NCBI RefSeq assembly: GCF_009936375.1
Contig: NZ_AP022332.1
Span: forward strand, 3,442,501 to 3,506,500
DNA length: 64,000 bases
Direction of reading: 5' to 3'
DNA from: Methylosinus sp. C49
Lineage (GTDB): Bacteria; Pseudomonadota; Alphaproteobacteria; Rhizobiales; Beijerinckiaceae
The notes beneath the pieces were generated by a model. It had not been told where the DNA came from. It searched no databases and saw only the letters and a list, made by a program, of their open reading frames with translations. Both the position numbers and the translations under genes were made by a program. Within the stretch, counting starts at the first letter, position 1. Each line of letters begins with the position of its first letter. This document shows, one piece after another, positions 61,715 to 64,000 of the stretch.

Positions 61715-62883
61715 GCCCGTTTCGCCATCCGACCCGGCGGCAATTGGCGAGCCTGCTCGTCTCGCTTCTCTCTTCCGCCGTGACGCGCGCGCAGGCCGCG
61801 AGCGGCAAGCCCAAGGACAATGGCATTGGCGGAACCGGCTATATCTCCGTCATTCCCGACCGCGACAATGGCATTGGCGGAACCGGCGTCGTCGGAACCA
61901 TTCGCGCTTTCGGCAGCATCATCGTCAATGGGCTTCGCGTCTCCTATCCCGCGGACGCCGAGGTGCGCATCGACGGCCGCGCGGCGAGCGTCGGCGAGCT
62001 GCGCATCGGCCATGTCGTCTCGCTGGTGGCCGTCGACGACGGCGGACGATCGACCACGAATAAAATTCAGGTTCTGCGCGAGGTCGTCGGGCCGGTGGAG
62101 CAGATCTTCGACCATGGCTTGCGCGTTCTAGGCCAAAGAATCGAATTCGGACGCGGCGCCAGAATCGAGAAGCCGAGCGCCTTCGCCATCGGCCAGCAGG
62201 TGGCGGTGAGCGGCCTTCGCCTGCCGGATCAGACGATCGTCGCGAGCCTCGTGGAAAGAGTGGAGCCCGGCGCCGCCCAGCTCGCCGGCGTCGTCACGCG
62301 CGCGTCGGATCGCCGGCTCGCGATCGGCGCGCAAACTCTGTCCGGCGTCGCGGAAGCCATGCTCGGCCAGCGCATATTGGTGCGGGGCGCGGCTGCGGAC
62401 GGAACGCTGGACGTGACCTCGACGTCCAGCGACGCCTGGCTCCCGCGCGGGCCGAGCAATTTTCTCGTCGAGACCTATCTCGAGCGGCGCGGCGGAACAG
62501 TGAGGACCGCGAGCGGCCTGACGCTCGGCGGCGGTCATGATCTTTCCTTCCAGGGCGTGGCGCGCGCGGTCGTCGACATTGATGCGACATCAGTGGGCGG
62601 CTGGTCGATCCGCTCGCTCAGGACGAGCGAGACGCTCGGCAAGCGCGGCGCCGCCAAGGAGCAGCGCGAGAACCTCGAGCCGCCGACCCAGACGCGCCGG
62701 CCGGCGGACACATCCCCCGCTGTCGGCGTCGAATTTCCCTCCACGCTGGACACTTCCGGCGCGCCCCACAGCCAAGGGGCTCCTGCGATTCCGACGGCTC
62801 CGATCGGTCCGGGGCTGCCTTCTGGGCCGGGCGGCTTCGGCGGCGGCGCGCATGGTCCCGGCCTCGGACGGCCGGGGCGATAA
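61711..62883 (+). CDS. Exported DUF5666-domain protein
   Basis: This is a 390-residue predicted exported protein. A signal sequence (RRQLASLLVSLLSSAVTRAQ) precedes two copies of DNGIGGTG and then repeated DUF5666 beta-barrel units. Examples are IRAFGSIIVNGLRVSYPADA, VRIDGRAASVGELRIGHVVS and GLRVLGQRIEFGRGA. The last 80 residues are Pro/Gly-rich (PIGPGLPSGPGGFGGGAHGP), likely disordered. It starts with GTG overlapping the DUF6502 stop. Each barrel unit resembles a nucleic-acid- or metal-binding fold, but the function is unknown. The pair is conserved as an operon. Confidence 0.82.
   Translation: MSPFRHPTRRQLASLLVSLLSSAVTRAQAASGKPKDNGIGGTGYISVIPDRDNGIGGTGVVGTIRAFGSIIVNGLRVSYPADAEVRIDGRAASVGELRIGHVVSLVAVDDGGRSTTNKIQVLREVVGPVEQIFDHGLRVLGQRIEFGRGARIEKPSAFAIGQQVAVSGLRLPDQTIVASLVERVEPGAAQLAGVVTRASDRRLAIGAQTLSGVAEAMLGQRILVRGAAADGTLDVTSTSSDAWLPRGPSNFLVETYLERRGGTVRTASGLTLGGGHDLSFQGVARAVVDIDATSVGGWSIRSLRTSETLGKRGAAKEQRENLEPPTQTRRPADTSPAVGVEFPSTLDTSGAPHSQGAPAIPTAPIGPGLPSGPGGFGGGAHGPGLGRPGR
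61816..61887 (+). repeat. Two exact 24-bp in-frame repeats encoding DNGIGGTG
   Basis: The 24-base unit (61816-61839 and 61864-61887) is exact at the DNA level, starts 48 bases apart and keeps the frame. Exact identity at third positions shows recent duplication or gene-conversion rather than protein-level convergence. The encoded octapeptide is common in DUF5666 proteins, often in several copies. Confidence 0.85.
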
Positions 62884-62954
62884 TCGCTATGCGCTTTCCG
62901 ATGGAACGGAATCGTTCGATCGATCAGAATTCGCTTCCAACGAAAGAATCTAGA

Positions 62955-62986
62955 GCGCTATCCGATCCAATTGGATCGGATAGCGC
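62955..62986. repeat. Perfect 32-bp intergenic palindrome
   Basis: GCGCTATCCGATCCAA is immediately followed by its exact reverse complement. With no loop it can form a cruciform or strong hairpin at the end of the DUF5666 gene and could act as a bidirectional terminator with the convergent hypothetical gene. Flanking CTAG on both sides (TCTAG before, CCTAG after) suggests a dispersed repeat of the sort found in Hyphomicrobiales. Confidence 0.85.
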
Positions 62987-63056
62987 CTAGCGGACGGCGG
63001 TCCCCAAAGCTCGTCTGCAAATCGGCGAGCATGGCCGAGATCAGGCCCCATCGTCC

Positions 63057-63464
63057 TCAGGCGCGGTCGGCGACGCGGGCTTGCGCGCAGCGGCGGCGGC
63101 GATAATCGGCGACGGCGCGCGCGATCGGATGCTGCCCGAATGCGAGATCGGCGATGGGCGCGACGAAGATCGCGGGGGCGCTGCCGCCGCCGATTTCGAC
63201 CTGGCACATGAGGCCGAAGACGTCGCCGCCGTCGAAGACATTGGTCACAGTGCATCGCCGATCCGAGCCGCGACGCCGCACGGCCGCGATCGACAAAGCC
63301 AATGTTCGTCCGCGCGGATGCGCCATGAGCGGCAGGCAGGGTCGGAGCGCATCGATCAATCCACGAGCGTCGGCGGCGCGCGCCCGGTCGACCTCGCCAG
63401 AATCCCTATCTCGAGCAATATTGGTCATGTCGAAATCTGCTTGCGTGAATGTCACTACGGACAT
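63057..63464 (-). CDS. Hypothetical protein, 135 residues
   Basis: I do not recognise this protein. Composition is natural, with strands CTVTNVFDGGDVFGLMCQVE and APAIFVAPIADLAFGQHPIA suggesting a small alpha/beta domain. Residues 30-60 are helical. No signal peptide or membrane helix is evident. An in-frame ATG 12 codons later (63428) is an alternative start; neither has a strong ribosome site. It converges on the DUF5666 gene with the 32-bp palindrome in between. Confidence 0.55.
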   Translation of the reverse strand: MSVVTFTQADFDMTNIARDRDSGEVDRARAADARGLIDALRPCLPLMAHPRGRTLALSIAAVRRRGSDRRCTVTNVFDGGDVFGLMCQVEIGGGSAPAIFVAPIADLAFGQHPIARAVADYRRRRCAQARVADRA

Positions 63465-63725
63465 TTCGGTGAATGCGACGACGCTTGCGGCGATCGGACT
63501 CGGCGCTCGACGAGCATTCGCTCATCCTTCTCCAAGACGAGCCTCCTCGCCGTCGGAGCTTGCGCCCTGCTCTACCGTCTCGCACGCCGATGAACGAGGA
63601 ATATATAATAGAAATAACTTCCGGCAAGCAAAATACAGAACGTAGCCATCTATAATTTTTATCCGTATAGAAGATATACGCTCACAATACATACGGCCGC
63701 ATAGGTAAAACGCTCATCTGCGCAG

Positions 63726-64000
63726 TTATTTCCCAGCGGCCTGCGTCTTCCACGGATCGGCGAAGCGTGGCGAGGTGAGCAGCGTCTCGTCGGTGAGCGC
63801 CTTCAGAAAAGCCAGCAGATCGGCCTTCTCCTGCGGCGTCAGATCGATCTTCACGATCAGCGGGCTCTTCAACGGATTGGCCGCGCCGTCGCCGGCGTTC
63901 GGGCCGCTCGCGATCTTCCGGCCGCCGCGCGCATAGATATCGATGACCTCCTCGAGCGTCGCGACCGTTCCGTCATGCATATAAGGGCCCGTCACCGCTA
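63726..64000 (-). CDS. Di-heme cytochrome c peroxidase-like protein, C-terminal end only
   Basis: The gene continues past the right edge. The visible 91 residues are the C-terminal end of the MauG/cytochrome c peroxidase family. [20 protein letters not shown] has the Met heme ligand, and [20 protein letters not shown] is followed by the [10 protein letters not shown] ending. The family protein is periplasmic and reduces hydrogen peroxide or modifies proteins with two c-type hemes, whose CxxCH motifs lie outside the window. The GTG at 63995 is not a start, since family sequence continues upstream. Confidence 0.88.
   Translation of the reverse strand, partial: AVTGPYMHDGTVATLEEVIDIYARGGRKIASGPNAGDGAANPLKSPLIVKIDLTPQEKADLLAFLKALTDETLLTSPRFADPWKTQAAGK

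Overview
The window is high-GC DNA with short intergenic gaps and no rRNA. It looks like an alphaproteobacterium of the Hyphomicrobiales type: an aroQ-accB-accC operon, lptG-lptD, a leucyl aminopeptidase, many LysR/TetR regulators paired with oxidoreductases, and tRNA genes with encoded CCA. The gene complement would suit a Methylocystaceae/Beijerinckiaceae-like organism, but nothing here proves a genus.

Region 1 (about 0-31 kb) is an accessory 'chemical response' stretch made of regulator-plus-target modules. In order: a MexEF-like RND pump (adaptor cut by the left edge); a frameshifted LysR gene facing an alcohol dehydrogenase / flavodoxin / small dimeric-barrel operon; a NepI-like MFS exporter; a molybdenum hydroxylase (large subunit and 2Fe-2S subunit) with its LysR regulator and, across a divergent promoter, a cyclophilin-like protein, XdhC and a MobA-like cytidylyltransferase; a TetR gene facing an outer-membrane beta-barrel gene; lipoprotein and small secreted protein genes; a truncated ketoacyl synthase; more TetR and HxlR regulators; a second complete RND system (outer-membrane factor, TetR, adaptor, permease) followed by an SDR; a thiolase; decayed AraC and SDR remnants; and a TetR / aldo-keto reductase / SDR module. 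Several regulators have a clear palindrome in their divergent promoter, so likely operators can be proposed from sequence alone.

Region 2 (32-43 kb) is mostly housekeeping: tRNA-Thr beside a tRNA-Gly 3' fragment that looks like an integration scar, a UDP-glucuronate decarboxylase-like enzyme, a LuxR-type regulator, a transposase-derived small ORF, accC-accB-aroQ, a DsbA-like thiol oxidoreductase, and lptD-lptG without lptF.

Region 3 (43-55 kb) is accessory. It holds a cluster of small unrecognised genes (one apparently frameshifted), an orphan CheB-CheR-PAS-histidine kinase, a TMEM175-like channel, a cold-shock remnant, an IS110 remnant, and a minimal mobile module of relaxase, small conserved gene and large serine recombinase. 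The recombinase reading frame runs without a stop into tRNA-Glu, which marks the likely element boundary.

Region 4 (55-64 kb) returns to chromosomal genes: pepA, an Fsr-like MFS exporter, a NYN-domain protein, a 47-residue membrane protein, a glycosyltransferase, a DUF6502-DUF5666 pair preceded by two perfect inverted repeats, a 32-bp palindrome, a hypothetical gene, and the 3' end of a di-heme cytochrome c peroxidase-like gene cut by the right edge.
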